From assembly GCA_028456385.1 (NCBI GenBank), contig JALNQF010000020.1:62001-126000 (forward strand): a stretch of 64,000 nucleotides of DNA, given 5' to 3'. Both the position numbers and the translations under genes were made by a program. Position 1 is the stretch's first letter; every line of letters starts with the position of its first letter. The notes beneath the pieces were generated by a model, which had not been told where the DNA came from, did not search any database, and saw only the letters and a program-made list of their open reading frames with translations. This DNA comes from Ophiosphaerella korrae (taxonomy: Eukaryota; Ascomycota; Dothideomycetes; Pleosporales; Phaeosphaeriaceae). Positions 21,623 to 33,820 of this stretch are shown here, one piece after another.

Positions 21623-22292
21623 TCAGTCCACCCCATTGGCGCTCGTTAGCGCAACATCGAAAGCCTTCGCAATCAAACCCATGGAAGCAATATCCTGTGA
21701 GTCCTTGAATATTGGTCGTTCCTGGCCCACTTCATACCAAGAATTAATCCAGTCTATACGTCTTGCCGCAGCCTGCTCATAGCATTCCAGCTTCAAGTTG
21801 AAGCCCATTTGTCTTCCAGCCTCCTGCATAGCTCTTGACCTCACCTCGCCATCAAATGAGGCAGCAGCTTCGTCGTATTGCTCATCACAGATGATTAAAG
21901 TACTCTCGGTGAGCTTCGGTGGTGGTAGCGGATGCATACGTGTAGCACGTTTCTGACGTTTTGGCGCGACGATCTCGCCGGGAAAGGTGTTTCGTATACG
22001 TTTAGTTGAGCGAGTATCGATCATAGATATATCATGCTGAGGATTTGCTCTGGACTTGTCAAGGTGGCTGATAGGCGGGCCTGTATGGGACTGGTCCTGT
22101 CGCAGTGACCTGACGTATTCGTTAGCAACTGGAACACGAGAACACTTATTATTATAACGCAAAGTTCTTTTTTTCTTTAGGATAATCGCCTCTGTAAGGA
22201 TGATGCAAGTTCTGTGGAGATAATACAGAGCGACAGAGGAGTACGTACGAGCCTTGACTGTGACAAAGGAGTGATGGGAGAGCCGGCTGCAT
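21623..22292 (-). CDS. Small hypothetical protein
   Basis: Two exons, 22292..22249 and 22109..21623, with a 139-nt intron. The donor is GTACGT and the acceptor CAG sits 12 nt after a perfect GCTAAC branch site; the phases agree and give 176 aa. The product starts MQPALPSLLCHSQGS and continues SLRQDQSHTG. The middle is basic (TKRIRNTF, APKRQKRATR) and could be a nuclear localisation signal. The C-terminal half is helical and acidic (DEQYDEAAASFDGEVRSRAMQEAG, AAARRIDWINSWYEVGQ). I recognise no domain. The splice signals argue for a real gene, but expression and function are unknown. Confidence 0.5.
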
Positions 22293-25200
22293 CGTTTGGC
22301 AGTCGTTGAGATGTGCAGATTAGATAATATATAGAACTTGCGAAGTGATAGTCCAGTTGAGTTTTCTTAGAAAAAAAAAGGGTTAGAGTATGCTCGGGGG
22401 AGAATATACCATGGGAAAATTACTCCCATTCTTATACGACTTCCGCGGAGTCCTCCAGGCTTGAGCCGTCGTTCTTGCTGCTCGGCAACCATTTGGGAGC
22501 ATGGTTTCAATAAAGGCAGCAAGATACTCAAACCAATGGGCACTTTTCGGATGAACGAAGACTGCGCAGTGTGTCGCACCGTTGTGTGGCTTAGGTTTGG
22601 TGGGCATGCAGCAGCAGGCGAGATGCAGTGTCATGGGCAGGTTTCAGGACCTAAACCAGTCAAGATGCGTTTCCTGCTTGGGCCGAGGCGGAATCCGAGC
22701 GAGCGGATTGTTCTGAGCTTTTTCGATGGGCGGCGCATAACGGGTCGGCAGCCGGCGCCCTACCCACCCCCCCTGTACCCCAAAATCACGGTCGCACGGG
22801 AAGCAGCAGGCTGTTTGAGCCACAGGCCAGTGTGGCCTATCGGCTCTACATTATTTCGCACCGGTAGCTTAGCACGCACTACTGCTGGTTGAAGTGTGCA
22901 GCCAATCCTGTACCACACGATAACGCCCGTCCGAAGTATCCAGCGTCAGTCTTGGTCTTTGGGCTCAAGAATGCATTGTCGCGACCAGCCCCTCTCCTGC
23001 AGCACACAGTCCCGGGACGCACACCCGGTCGGCGGTCGGGAGTGCGCACCTTGTCAACGGGCACATATGCCTCCATGGCTAAACAACCTGTTTAGTCAGC
23101 GGAAACACAAGCGTGGGTTCAGCATTCAACCGTCCTGCTTGTTGGCTGGCAAGATCTGACAGGGAATCCCCGGCTGGATGCTCACTGCTCACTGCTCACT
23201 GCTCCTTGCTATGCCTCTCGTCTGTCGATCGTGTTGATCCGGATGACCAAACCGTCGCCCAGTTTGTGAGATCACCATTGTGTCCACATGTATTCCAAAG
23301 TTCTGTGATGTTCACACCAGGCATCAAGGCGGAGACTGATTCTTTGTTACCAAAATTGAAGTACACAGGCTATGTACCCCATAGCGTGGGTGCTGAAGAT
23401 GTCGGATTGCGCAAAGGCAAAGGTGCCGGTTATGTCTGACACGGATGATAACGACAAAAAACAAATTATCGAGGGACCGTCAAGGTTTCATTACCGTACC
23501 AGTCTTAGATGGTTGTCAACAGCCAACCCGAATTAGGGAGTTGCCGTTGTCTGCAACGGGGCCGGACAGCTCGCCCATTGTTTGCCTTGCCAATTGAAGC
23601 CTGCCGACGTTTCTGGTGAACGCATATCGGTGCGCCACTCGGCCTGTGGGTGCAGGAGACCTGCATGGCTGGCTGGCTGGCTTGTCGCTGGGAGGCCTGA
23701 ACTTGGCGCCAACTGATGCCTCGTTGCTTCTTCGCGGATTTATTATGGAAAAAAGGGACCGACGTGGAGAGTAAGGATTAGATAGGAAGTGTTGAAAAAG
23801 CAAGAGATGATTCTATATTGGCCTTCGTAGGCTTCCTGCAGAGCTGATCTATCTTGTGCATGACAACGAAATGAGATGCCTGAGCGTCTTTTTCCATTCC
23901 TTGCGATGTCCTGTTTGACGCCGACTCATGACCGAGCGTGCAGATACAAGCAAACTCTCTTGATTCAAGCAGGCTGCGGTGTGCTTGCAACGTCGTTGGA
24001 ATGACCCGCCTGTGACACGGACAAGGCTACCGCGGCACATCAATGACGCACGGTATTGCTCGTGCTTTGCCGTCTCCCCAAACCGCTTCCAGAATAACGT
24101 ATCCCGGTGATGCGGTTCGACATGCACCTCACGCAGCGTCCCAGCGATGCCGCCCGGCGGCCAGCAAGGTAACCAAAGTACGATGGGCTCCGAATCTTTG
24201 GATAAGGCGGGCGACATCTCGAAGGGGCATGCAGCCCCGATTACTACGCGCCCTGCGTTCATTCACGTCCCAAATATGCTGGCTCTACACCAAACCAGTC
24301 ACATGCTCCTACACCAGAGGCATAACAGCCGCAAAACACACATCATCGGAAACAGCAACAGGCCGGCGCTCAATCCAGCGCGGTCGCTTTTCAACATCCA
24401 TCAGGCTTCATCCTTGGAACTTATGCGCTGCTTTAGCCTTGATTACGGCAAACAGATACATCAATTCTCGAGTCAGCCCTGCCACATGTCGGAAGACGCG
24501 CGCTGCTTCCCGTTTCGGCTAATCATCCGGACGGCCTTTCCAGTTCATTATTCCGACTGCGCATCGCAGCTGGACAGTCCCTCCTGCAATGCTACTACGT
24601 CAGCACCAATCAGAAGCCACTCAAGCCGAAAGAATCTGCTGGACAGTCAAGATGCACTGAAGCTAGGTAAGACCACGACCAAAAACTGCGAAGCCTCCCG
24701 TTAGCTAGCTCTAAGCCACTTGAGATCCTAATTCGTGGACCTTTCAAGAAATAGAGACAACATACACGGTATGATGACCCTAGCCCGGTTCACTTCAGCT
24801 GTAATCTACGCAATAACGGTGTGGCGATTCTGCCACACGCAACTGCTGGGTGACACACGTTCTGGGATCAGCTGCGTTTAGCGCCAACAACGGCCTTGTA
24901 CACAGGCACCAACCTGGCAACACAATGAATAGCACGGGTCGTCTCGAGTCAGACTTGAGATGAGCCTTTACCACGAACTTGGTCCAATATTTGATTGGAC
25001 AAGTAGAGGAGACTAATGCCTGTGACGGTCTTACTGGCAGCCTGCCAAGCTGTGCTTGTCGCGCTGGCTAGCAGTCAGCTCTGCACCTGTCTGTCCCAGT
25101 TCCAGTCCGACTCGTACCAAATATTGGCGATCTTGGCTTGATCACCCCAGATCTCGTTTTTTTTGTTTTCACTACCTTTCTTTTCAGATCAGAATAAATC

Positions 25201-27827
25201 AAATGTACAAGTATATTTATCGTAGAGTAATATTCTGAGGACGTTTATCAACCCCCACTTATCTAGCTTAAAGCAGTCTTTCTCAAAGTCAAAACCAAGT
25301 TAGTGGACTGCCCTTTGCATTCGGTAGATTTTCAACCGTGCCTTATAATGCTCCTTGTCTATACCAAGCACCATATTGTGGCGAATAAGCACAGCCTCGG
25401 CGAGCCTTGTGCGCGGCTGTGCATGAGAAAAGGGCTGACAATTCAGCTAAGTTGTATGAGCGCCTTATCAAGCTCGAGTGACACACTTTTTGTCACCCCT
25501 AAAATATTTGCGGGTCTCGTAAACTCCTGTTTCGCTGTCTTTGTGGCTGTAAATGTACAGGGGGGCTACTCGGACACTTGCAATTACTAGCGTTGTCTTC
25601 CACACGAAAGCTAGGTAAAATAAATGTGAAGTAAGCAGCTTAAAAGACTCCGTTTCTCTCACTCTTACGTGTGGTTCCTAGGCTTACAGCGGGCTTTTAA
25701 GACAAACGAACTGACTAAATTCTCACGGTTTTTCGGTGTTATCGGAGGCTTTTGTAGCTACCATGATCAAGCCCGAAGAGATATCTATGGCTAAATATGA
25801 TGATGCCCAGCGACATCAAGACCAGAGTGCTAAGATCGTAGAAATGCTTATTTATCTTCTAACGAAGTACTTTATTTCTCATAAAAAAAGCCCCCAAAGA
25901 GCATATTATCAATGCCTACATGTCATGTGTGAAGATAGATAGGTTTGTCGTGACCTAGCCAGAGTTAGGCAAGCACCAGACTAACCAGATTTCGCTATGG
26001 CGATTGATTGATATAAATATAATACTGGTTCAATATATTATCCCCCTAGCCACTACTGTGGAACGTATTGTAAATGCATTGGCCACCGCCCTGGAGGGCA
26101 AAGCAATGGCGTTGAATACTGAACCTTGCAGACGAATCTTGTTAAGAAAACAAATCTGACATACGATCTCTGCGGGGAAGTATGACGACTCGATGATAAA
26201 GCAAACTCAACTAGAGGGTATTTGTGTCTATGAAGGATGGGTTTCCATTGTTCTGTTGTTGAAACCTACTGGAAAATGGTGTGAATAGAATTAACTTGAG
26301 ATAAGTACCGCGTTCAGACGAATGAAACGAAGCCACGGAGATCGAAAATACTCTAGTCAGACGCGGCCGCTGTTAAACGATTGATAGCAAAATATGCGCC
26401 GAAAACCTATCAACGCAGTCACCGGTTGCAAGTCTTGCAGGAATATACTGCGCTATCCTCATATCCCGGTAACTATCAAGCAAAATTTTCGAAAAACAAA
26501 AAGAAAAGTGATGCCTTGCTAAGCTTAGCCGAGAAAAGGTTGCTTCCGTGTTGATGAATTAAGGTGCGCACGTGACTAACACACAAACAGTTGTATGCCA
26601 GTCAATCGTGTTAGTAAGATCACGGCGCCTATTCATAATGCTCAATCCTTGTTGCTATGATGCAAGGATGATATCCCCGCAATGCTGTTTAATGCGCTTC
26701 ACTTTCAAGCTCAGATCCCTGCGCTGACGCTGACCGATCATCGCTTGACGATCCGGTGTGCCGATGTTACGAAACTTAGGTATACAGGCATGTGAACAAA
26801 CAACATGATTTAATACTCTCAACACTTGCTACAGAGGTTTAATCAACTAATGGAGCTGCAGTGTAAGGCACTCGCATTGCTTGACGTGCTGATAGTGGCC
26901 TTTGTGGTTTACACAGGTGTCAGTCCTTCTTGCCACATCTCACACCGGGTCAGTATTACTAATTTAGCTTCCGGTCACCTTGCGGAGCCCTCAAGCCGCA
27001 ACAAATAGCATAACACGAATATTCCTGTCGTAGCTCAAGATGTCGCCGTGGTAAATACCACCCCCTTTTAGACACTTGACACATCCTGGTGTTGACCTTT
27101 AGCAACACAATTTGTCAGAAAGTGCATATCCCGGTGGGCCCGCTTCATTTCCAAGGTTATCGAAGAGGCAGACGCTGTATTTGAAATTGGGATTTCTGGG
27201 AGTGTTACAATACAGCTATTCACGCATTGTTTTATTAACCTTGTATAAATCATACTATTGAAAGTATTCGTACGACCATCGGCCTTTATGAGAAGTGCGT
27301 AACTGGGGTTCGTGTTGACTAAGACTCATATCCACTAGTGTTGAGGCTTAGACCTGAAAATTTGCCGCTGGGCTTCGGATTTGCGTGCGACCCATGACAT
27401 GTCTATGATGAGATGCAGAAAATGAAAGATTCGGGCCTTTTTCAAGTCCAGATTAGTCTGTGGATTCTAGTGGCGTGCGCGAAAAGGTTCGCTATGGTTG
27501 CAGTCAGCTTAAGTCATACAACTTGTTGCGGTGCGGTCCTTGCTGTAAATTATTCGAGATCATGTCTGAGATATGGTACGAGGGGTTTCTAAAATCACTA
27601 TTAGTCTAGATCTGGTTCCTTCAACTAGATTCATTAACATGTGTGAGCGCCGAGCTTTGGTTCAGAATAGGCCCCAATTTCACAACTGAAATCTTGTGTG
27701 ATTCCCTACCGCGCACGACGATCAACTAATTCGGCTCGGTACATGTGATCCTAATCTCTGTTGTTTTGACCGAAAGATCATTCCACGCCTGAGAACTGAT
27801 ACGATTTGATTATATAGGCTATAGATC
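22293..27827. other. 5.5-kb gene desert
   Basis: No gene is supportable. ORFs reach 185 codons (24147-24704) but have no domains, show several equally long overlapping frames on both strands, and lack splice partners. The GC-rich part (22.5-24.8 kb) contains short tandem repeats such as CTCACTG x3 near 23180 and GGCT x4 near 23668. The part from 25.1 kb on is AT-rich. I find no transposon ends or transposase motifs that I trust, though heavy decay of old elements would look like this. Confidence 0.4.
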
Positions 27828-29423
27828 TTATTGCATGTTAAGCTGAAGCTCTACATTGAGTGGCCTCTTCTCCCAGAAAATGAACGTGTTCTGGTCACCA
27901 AAATCTCGATGCGCTCCCACTAATTTCAAATTAAAGGAATATAACAGTTGAGCAAGTGTCAATCGCATGACAGACCACGCCAGTTTCTGTCCGATACACT
28001 TGTGCCGGCCAAGGAGAAAGGGCTCGAACGCATCAAGTCGATCATTTGGGAAAGGCGAGTTCGCAAGAAAGCGTTCAGGGAGGAAGGAGTCAGGATTTGT
28101 AAAGTTTGAAGCGGAGCGAAACGTTGGGTATTGGTTGACCGAGATGAACGTCTTTACCCAGTTAGTGTCAAATATAACTCTTAAAATGAAAAAGGAGCGC
28201 TTACACCACCTGGTACATAGTTACCTGAGATTGAAGCCCCCTCTTTTGGTGTTACACGGGGTAGACCAATGGCTACAGGAGGCCCCATGCGAATACCTTC
28301 TTTTATCACAGCGGACAGATACTCCAGATGGGCAGTACTTGCAACTGTGATGTCGCTATCTCTCTCAAATGCCCCGCGCAATTCATCCTGAACTCTTTCG
28401 AGAGCTGTAGAATTTTGGAGAAGGTGATTCATAACCGCAGTCATAGCTGTGCTCGTGGTCTCGCTCCCAGCGAAGATTAGCAGTGTCATGTTTGCCTCAA
28501 TCTCATCTTTGGGAATCTTGACTTCGCCTTTCATCTCATTATAAGCCATGATGGAACCAACGTAGTCCTGTGCTTTGCCTTGGTGCTGCATCCCTAGCCT
28601 CTGCTCGAATTTTTCATGTGCAAGTTGTTTGTGATATTCCATTTTTTCCATCACCCTTCTTGGCATAGCCACTTTTAGTAGCTTGTTCAATGGACGAAAG
28701 AAATTGATTGAAGCCAACAACGCAATTCCCTTCCCGAAATTGCAACTAATTTCGACCCATGGGTGTGCTCGACCCGTCTCGACGCTACCAAATGTCTCCC
28801 CAAACGACAGCATTCCCGAGATATCAAACATCAGGAAATTTAGCCAGTCAGTAAGGTTCACAGTTGCGCGTCCTTGTCTAGTATCTATCGCCTCTTTAAA
28901 CTTTTCCATCATGGACCCAACCAAACTTTCTAGGATAGGTGTATGTTCTGCAATTGCATGCTCTGTGAAGGCACCCATGAGTGCTCTCCGATTTCTCAAA
29001 TGAGTAGCTTCATCGATGCTAACAATACTGATTGGGTGATATTCTTCTTCCTGGCCAGCCCAAATGCGATTCTTCGGGATATTGGGATTGCCATATATTC
29101 CATTCCATGCCTCGGCGTTAATGAAGGATAGTTCATTGGGTGCGATGCGAATCACGGGCCCATACTGGACGTGTAGTTGATGAAGAATCTTATGGTAATG
29201 TCCAGATTGCATTGCTTGTGTCCATGCCAGGCGAGTTGCTGCCCATATCTTTGGGCCCGGATACCTACGAAGCGGATGAAGGAAGATATTGTAAGCAATT
29301 TTCCCGGCAATCTATGCAGTTGTTAGGCACCCTTATTACACGTGATCTAAGACGTACCAATACAGTGGCCGCAAGACCAAGAGTAACCGTATAGTTAAAT
29401 ACTTTGCTGAGGTATTGGGACAT
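27828..29423 (-). CDS. Cytochrome P450 monooxygenase
   Basis: Three exons, 29423..29358, 29311..28205 and 28151..27828; introns of 46 and 53 nt, both phase 0 with CTAAC branch sites; 498 aa. Residues 8-30 form the N-terminal membrane anchor, followed by the proline-rich hinge FLHPLRRYPGPKIW. The I-helix reads FAGSETTST. The K-helix ExxR is Glu360-Arg363. The haem loop is FLLGRHKCIG with the ligand Cys443; His441 replaces the usual Arg, a variant seen in several fungal P450 groups. Exon 1 supplies the anchor and exon 3 supplies the PERF segment and haem loop, so the central open frame alone would look truncated but the gene is complete. It resembles the CYP65-type (trichothecene hydroxylase-like) fungal P450s; the substrate cannot be told. 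It is divergent from the CoA-transferase gene. Confidence 0.9.
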
Positions 29424-29916
29424 TCTCAATCTTTCCTCTATTTTGTACTGGATGATACATCGGACGAGGCTTTTCGTGCATATTTATCTCAGTGTACTCG
29501 TTAAATCGGGATGCCGATTTAGCGGCATCTCGGGGAACCATTTTGTGGGTCTGAAACGGACCAGACAATATATCAATCCGCCTAAACTCATTTCGGATGC
29601 CTAAAAATAGTCCTGAAGGAATGCTTACGGGCAGATAGTCGAAAGTGCGTCGTGGTGTGATGCGAAGAAGAGTTGGAGAGTCTGACGTCACTCTCGTCTG
29701 TCGGGCGCTAGGCACGGTACGGCAAGCATCGGGCTCCATATGGGGCGAGACACCGGAAAAGGATCTGGAAATTGCTTCAGTCATTCTGCATCGGTTGATG
29801 TTAGTTACCTTGACAAAGAAGCATAATAGAGGACTTAACTTGTTACTGAACTACTCGAGCTGCGTGACAACGTCTACCCGATCTTCATACTGCAATCGTG
29901 AGACTACACAGCAACC
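29424..29916. promoter_or_regulatory. Bidirectional promoter of the P450 and CoA-transferase genes
   Basis: The 493 bp between the two divergent start codons must carry both promoters. It contains a perfect palindromic bZIP/CRE site TGACGTCA at 29683-29690, roughly 260 bp from the P450 start and 227 bp from the CoA-transferase start. The site is seen directly; its use is inferred. Confidence 0.5.
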
Positions 29917-31350
29917 ATGGACCGATCCATCTTCAATCCAGCCGACTCTATTGCTCAGATATGGTTAGAAAATTTGGACCTACCAAAATCCGCATTGAAT
30001 GCCTTGGTACTGTCAGAGGACGCGGGCTGCTTCCCGTCATCATTTAAAGTGGAGCATCTCGCCCAATGCTCTGTTGCTCTCTCAGCTCTCTCAGTCGCGC
30101 TCTTTTGGTCTCTCCGCCATGAATGCGCGGTGCCAAAGGTAACAGTACCCGCCGAACATGCTTGCGTAGAGTTCAAGTCCGAGCGGCTCTATGAGCTCAA
30201 CGGCAAAGCTGCGCCTTCATCACGGGGTACGATTGGTGGTCTACACAAGACTGCTGACGGATATATTAGAATGCACGACTCTTTCCCTCATCATCGTGAG
30301 AATGCTCTACAAATTCTAGGGTTGAGTGCGAACGCATCCAGGGAAGATGTAATGGAGAAGATGTTAGATTGGGGCTCTACTCAACTCGAGGCCGAAGCGT
30401 TCAAAAGAGGTGCTGTTATAGCTGCGTTGCGCTCATTCGATCAATGGGATAAACTCCCCCAAGCAAATGCAGTTGCCGATTTTCCCATAATTATCCAACG
30501 TATCACCGCCTCAAATCCGCACATACCAATGACACCTTCAACGGTGCCCGACAACAAATGTCTCCGGGGTATCCGCGTTGTAGATATGAGTCGTGTCATC
30601 GCTGCGCCGGTTGCAGGCAAGACTCTAGCAGCACATGGAGCCGATGTAGTCTGGATAACTTCGCCAACACTGCCTGCTCTCCCCAATCTCGACATTGATT
30701 TTTCGAGAGGCAAGCGCACAGTTCAGCTCAATATCAAAGACCCTGACGATAAAGCCAAATTCCTCGACCTCTTACGGACAGCGGACGTTTTCATCCAAAG
30801 CTACCGGCCAGGGAGTCTTGCTGCCCAGGGTCTTTCTGTTGAACATCTTATCCGCATTAACCCCAAGTTAGTCATTGCGAGCCTCAATGCCTATGGCCCC
30901 GAAGGGCCTTGGAGTCAAAATCGTGGTTTTGGCTCCCTTGTACAGACGTGCTCGGGTATCAACGTTGAGGATGCCAATCGTCACAGTACTGATGAAGCAG
31001 CCCGAGTATTGCCCTGTCAAGCTCTTGATCACGGGGCGGGATACTTTCTTGCTACAGGTATCATGGCGGCTCTGTACAAGCGTGGCACAGAGGGAGGAGC
31101 ATATGAGGTCAAGGTTTCGCTGGCTGGTGTTGGCAAATTTCTAAGATCATTGGGACAATATGAGGGCAAAAGTGGATTCCTTCGTAAAGACTTCAAAACT
31201 GCGAGCGAGGTTGAGATGTACTCAGAATCGAGAGACACTGGTTTCGGGGTACTGAAAGCGATAAGACATTCAGCGATGATCGACGGTGTGGAAGTTGGAT
31301 GGGAAGAAATGCCAAAGCCTTTGGGTAGCGACGAACCAATATGGTTTTGA
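29917..31350 (+). CDS. Family III CoA-transferase (CaiB/BaiF type)
   Basis: Single exon, 477 aa. The core motif of the family III fold starts at about residue 215 (LRGIRVVDMSRVIAAPVAGKTLAAHGADVVWI), followed by DFSRGKRTVQLNIKD, DVFIQSYRPGSLAAQGLS, LVIASLNAYGPEGPW and LPCQALDHGAGYFLATGIMAAL. Asp371 in ALDHGAGY is the likely catalytic Asp that forms the mixed anhydride/acyl-CoA intermediates known for this family. Residues 1-200 are a degenerate first half, as is common in fungal members. The family moves CoA between carboxylic acids; the substrate here is unknown. The gene is divergent from the P450 and followed by a Kelch pseudogene. A shared pathway with the P450 is possible but not shown. 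Confidence 0.85.
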   Translation: MDRSIFNPADSIAQIWLENLDLPKSALNALVLSEDAGCFPSSFKVEHLAQCSVALSALSVALFWSLRHECAVPKVTVPAEHACVEFKSERLYELNGKAAPSSRGTIGGLHKTADGYIRMHDSFPHHRENALQILGLSANASREDVMEKMLDWGSTQLEAEAFKRGAVIAALRSFDQWDKLPQANAVADFPIIIQRITASNPHIPMTPSTVPDNKCLRGIRVVDMSRVIAAPVAGKTLAAHGADVVWITSPTLPALPNLDIDFSRGKRTVQLNIKDPDDKAKFLDLLRTADVFIQSYRPGSLAAQGLSVEHLIRINPKLVIASLNAYGPEGPWSQNRGFGSLVQTCSGINVEDANRHSTDEAARVLPCQALDHGAGYFLATGIMAALYKRGTEGGAYEVKVSLAGVGKFLRSLGQYEGKSGFLRKDFKTASEVEMYSESRDTGFGVLKAIRHSAMIDGVEVGWEEMPKPLGSDEPIWF

Positions 31351-31598
31351 AATGTTGGCAGGAAATGCAAATGTGTTTTTAGCCCACATATTAGAGACAC
31401 CGTTTATCCTCCAACAAAATGTGGTGGATACGCGCAACCAATATACACGAGCAGTACCTGCATCAGCAAGGCTTTCCCGCCCCTCTTCATCAAAACCCTT
31501 GATTCTCTGCACTCCATGTTTGTATACTTGACTTTCTACAACAACCGCCTACACTAGTTACACTCTATAGTGAACTATCGTAGGCCATTGAACAAGTC

Positions 31599-32952
31599 AT
31601 GGCGGCAGAAATCGCAGCAGGCGCCTACATCGCCTCTGAAGTGATTGAACATAGTGCTCAGGCAAGCTATGCGGCATATCTAGTATCGAAGCCTACATTG
31701 CCGCTTTGCCACTAAAAGCAGCTTTCATCCGGATTGCTACTGCAGTTGATGACCACACAAGGTGCGTTCAGCAAGACTGAATGATTGTCTGACTTACCAT
31801 TCCAGGCGTTCTCTAGCACGGTCACACCATACCGTGACTATAATCGGGAATAAAGCATACATCTTCGGTGGTACTACTTCGGAAAACCCGCTTGCGAGCA
31901 ATGACATACATGCGGTCACGATCGAGCATTCGGCAAACCAGAAATGGATTACGGACTAGTGCCAGGATTACCAACTTTAGAAGGCGGAGAAGTACCCTCC
32001 CCGAGCTCCGTTCATGCCGCATGCGCTTTCCACGGTAACCTTGCAATATATGGCGGGAGCGATGAGGCTGATAATCTCATTAAGGAGAAATCATCTGTGT
32101 GGCTTTTCAGCCCAAAACAGAAGGCATGGGATATTCTAGCGCCATCAGAGACTAACATTGCGCCTAGTTCCTGCCGAAATTCCAAGCTCTTTAACTACAA
32201 AGGAAGTGTAATTCTCTATGGCGGTTTTGATGCAACTGGCGATGCCGCATCAGATCTTTTGAAGTTTGGCATTGTCTCGCGAACCTGGACTCAGCAACCC
32301 ACAGCTCCTGTCGCAACCACTAACGCTGCGTTGGCTAATGGACAATTGTATCTCATATCAGGAACAGATTCAGTTAGTAGTCAGATTCACCATCTGGGTA
32401 TTTCCGGTTCCATCGAGGAGATGTCGTGGGAGTCTTTTACCTTCCCAACTAACCCTTTAGCACCTGGTCCACGTGCACGGCACGATGGCGCATTTCTGCC
32501 ACTCACAACTGGCTGGGGTCGGAATTACATGATATATCTACTCGGCGCTCGGAAGGCCTCTCCACTCCTTGAGCGCTCAACAGCATCCGAGAAGCCGAAA
32601 GAGTCTGAACCTATCACACAATTCAGTGACACTAGGGTCCTCCAGATTCTATACAGTGATCTAGGGGCAAAAGCCGCGTGGTCACTTAAAACTGCTATCA
32701 AACCTACAAAGATTAAGAACGCGATTCGACACGCAATTGGGGGCGATACAGGCCATCTTAAATAGGCTGAGACGGTTTTACAACTGCCCTTGGATAAGCA
32801 GCTAGAAGAAGAGGACGGAAAGTTACATCCAGGGCCCAGAGCCTTTTTTTAGTGCGGATGTGATGGAAAACGGTCATACTGTAGTGTTTTGGGGCGGTAT
32901 CGATGCAACAGGTTTGGTAGTAGGCGGTGGGTGGATTGTGAAATTTAAGTAG
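31599..32952 (+). pseudogene. Broken Kelch-repeat protein gene
   Basis: The protein-like sequence runs MAAEIAAGAYIASEVIEH, then after a plausible intron (GTGCGT at about 31760, CTGAC branch, CCAG near 31806) SLARSHHTVTIIGNKAYIFGG, and later AIYGGSDEADN and VILYGGFDATGD, which are Kelch-type blades. At least four lesions break it. An 8-nt tandem duplication (TTGCCGCT/TTGCCACT near 31700-31714) shifts the frame. One nucleotide appears missing near 31930-31940, just before MDYGLVPG. A TAG at 32763-32765 stands where the family expects Trp (K-W-A-E). A T7 run near 32844-32850 shifts frame before the conserved end VVFWGGIDATG...GWIVKFK. The largest intact piece is 31944-32765. The repair points are inferred from reading frames and memory of the family, so the exact count could change. 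Confidence 0.7.
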
Positions 32953-33820
32953 GGAGTTTAGGTACATTACATACTGTGTGTAGTTGATCCAGCTATATTA
33001 CATCGTACACAATTTTCAATGAGTGCCTTCAAGTGCCGTGTTTTTCCCCAGTTTATGAATTTCGCAAGGATCCAAGACCATCTCATCCCCATGATGTTGT
33101 CATCAATTCTCAAATTGTGCCCCAATATGACTTAAGTAGAAGGCTTTGGTATCAAGAATGGTCTGTGGTATCTGGGGAGGAAGACGTTGATCTGAAAGTT
33201 CACGAATCTCGACTCCACAAACAGTAGATGCGGGATGGTGAGCTATAATACTGTAGTCTTAACATGAGTCATTCAAACATAATTATATCAATTGATACAT
33301 AACTTACGATGACATATCATCGTTGTTTACAAGCTTACATACAATCGGGAAAGGTCGGACCAGACCTATGGTCTGCACAGCGTGTGGCATAAGGGTTTTG
33401 CAAGTATTGATAAGCACGGTGCGTTTTAGAAAGACAAGATTTGGAATTATTGGGTTGCATCGAGGGACAAGTTAACAGAACCACGAAACAGCTATGATCA
33501 AAACGAAAGAAAGGGATATTAATATGAACTAATTTTCAAGCGGGAATCCCTAACAAAAATGCTGTATGCCATACCCCCGCGAATATGCGGCGGGTTTGCA
33601 AGGTGGTCGGAAAAGGCAACCGTGGATGTGATCAGCGTTTACCTCTTCCGGAAGTGTGCACCAGACCCTTTGCTCGCTTCCCGGTTAAATTCACAAATGC
33701 CCTCCGGTTGATCACGGAGCATGCAGTATGTGCAGCGACGCATAGAATGACCAAGGTGGTGTCAGGAGAGACTATTATACGTTCTTTCATAATCCCAATT
33801 AAAGACTTCTCAGAACGTTA
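32953..33820. other. Spacer before the transposon island
   Basis: No supported gene. Short ORFs (60-78 codons) have no recognisable features. It ends at the TA dinucleotide that borders transposon copy 1. Confidence 0.4.

Noticed and set aside
22461..22892. 143-codon plus ORF in the desert
   Set aside because: No domain; similar-length frames overlap it on both strands.
24043..24704. 159- and 185-codon overlapping ORFs
   Set aside because: They overlap each other in different frames and neither has motifs.
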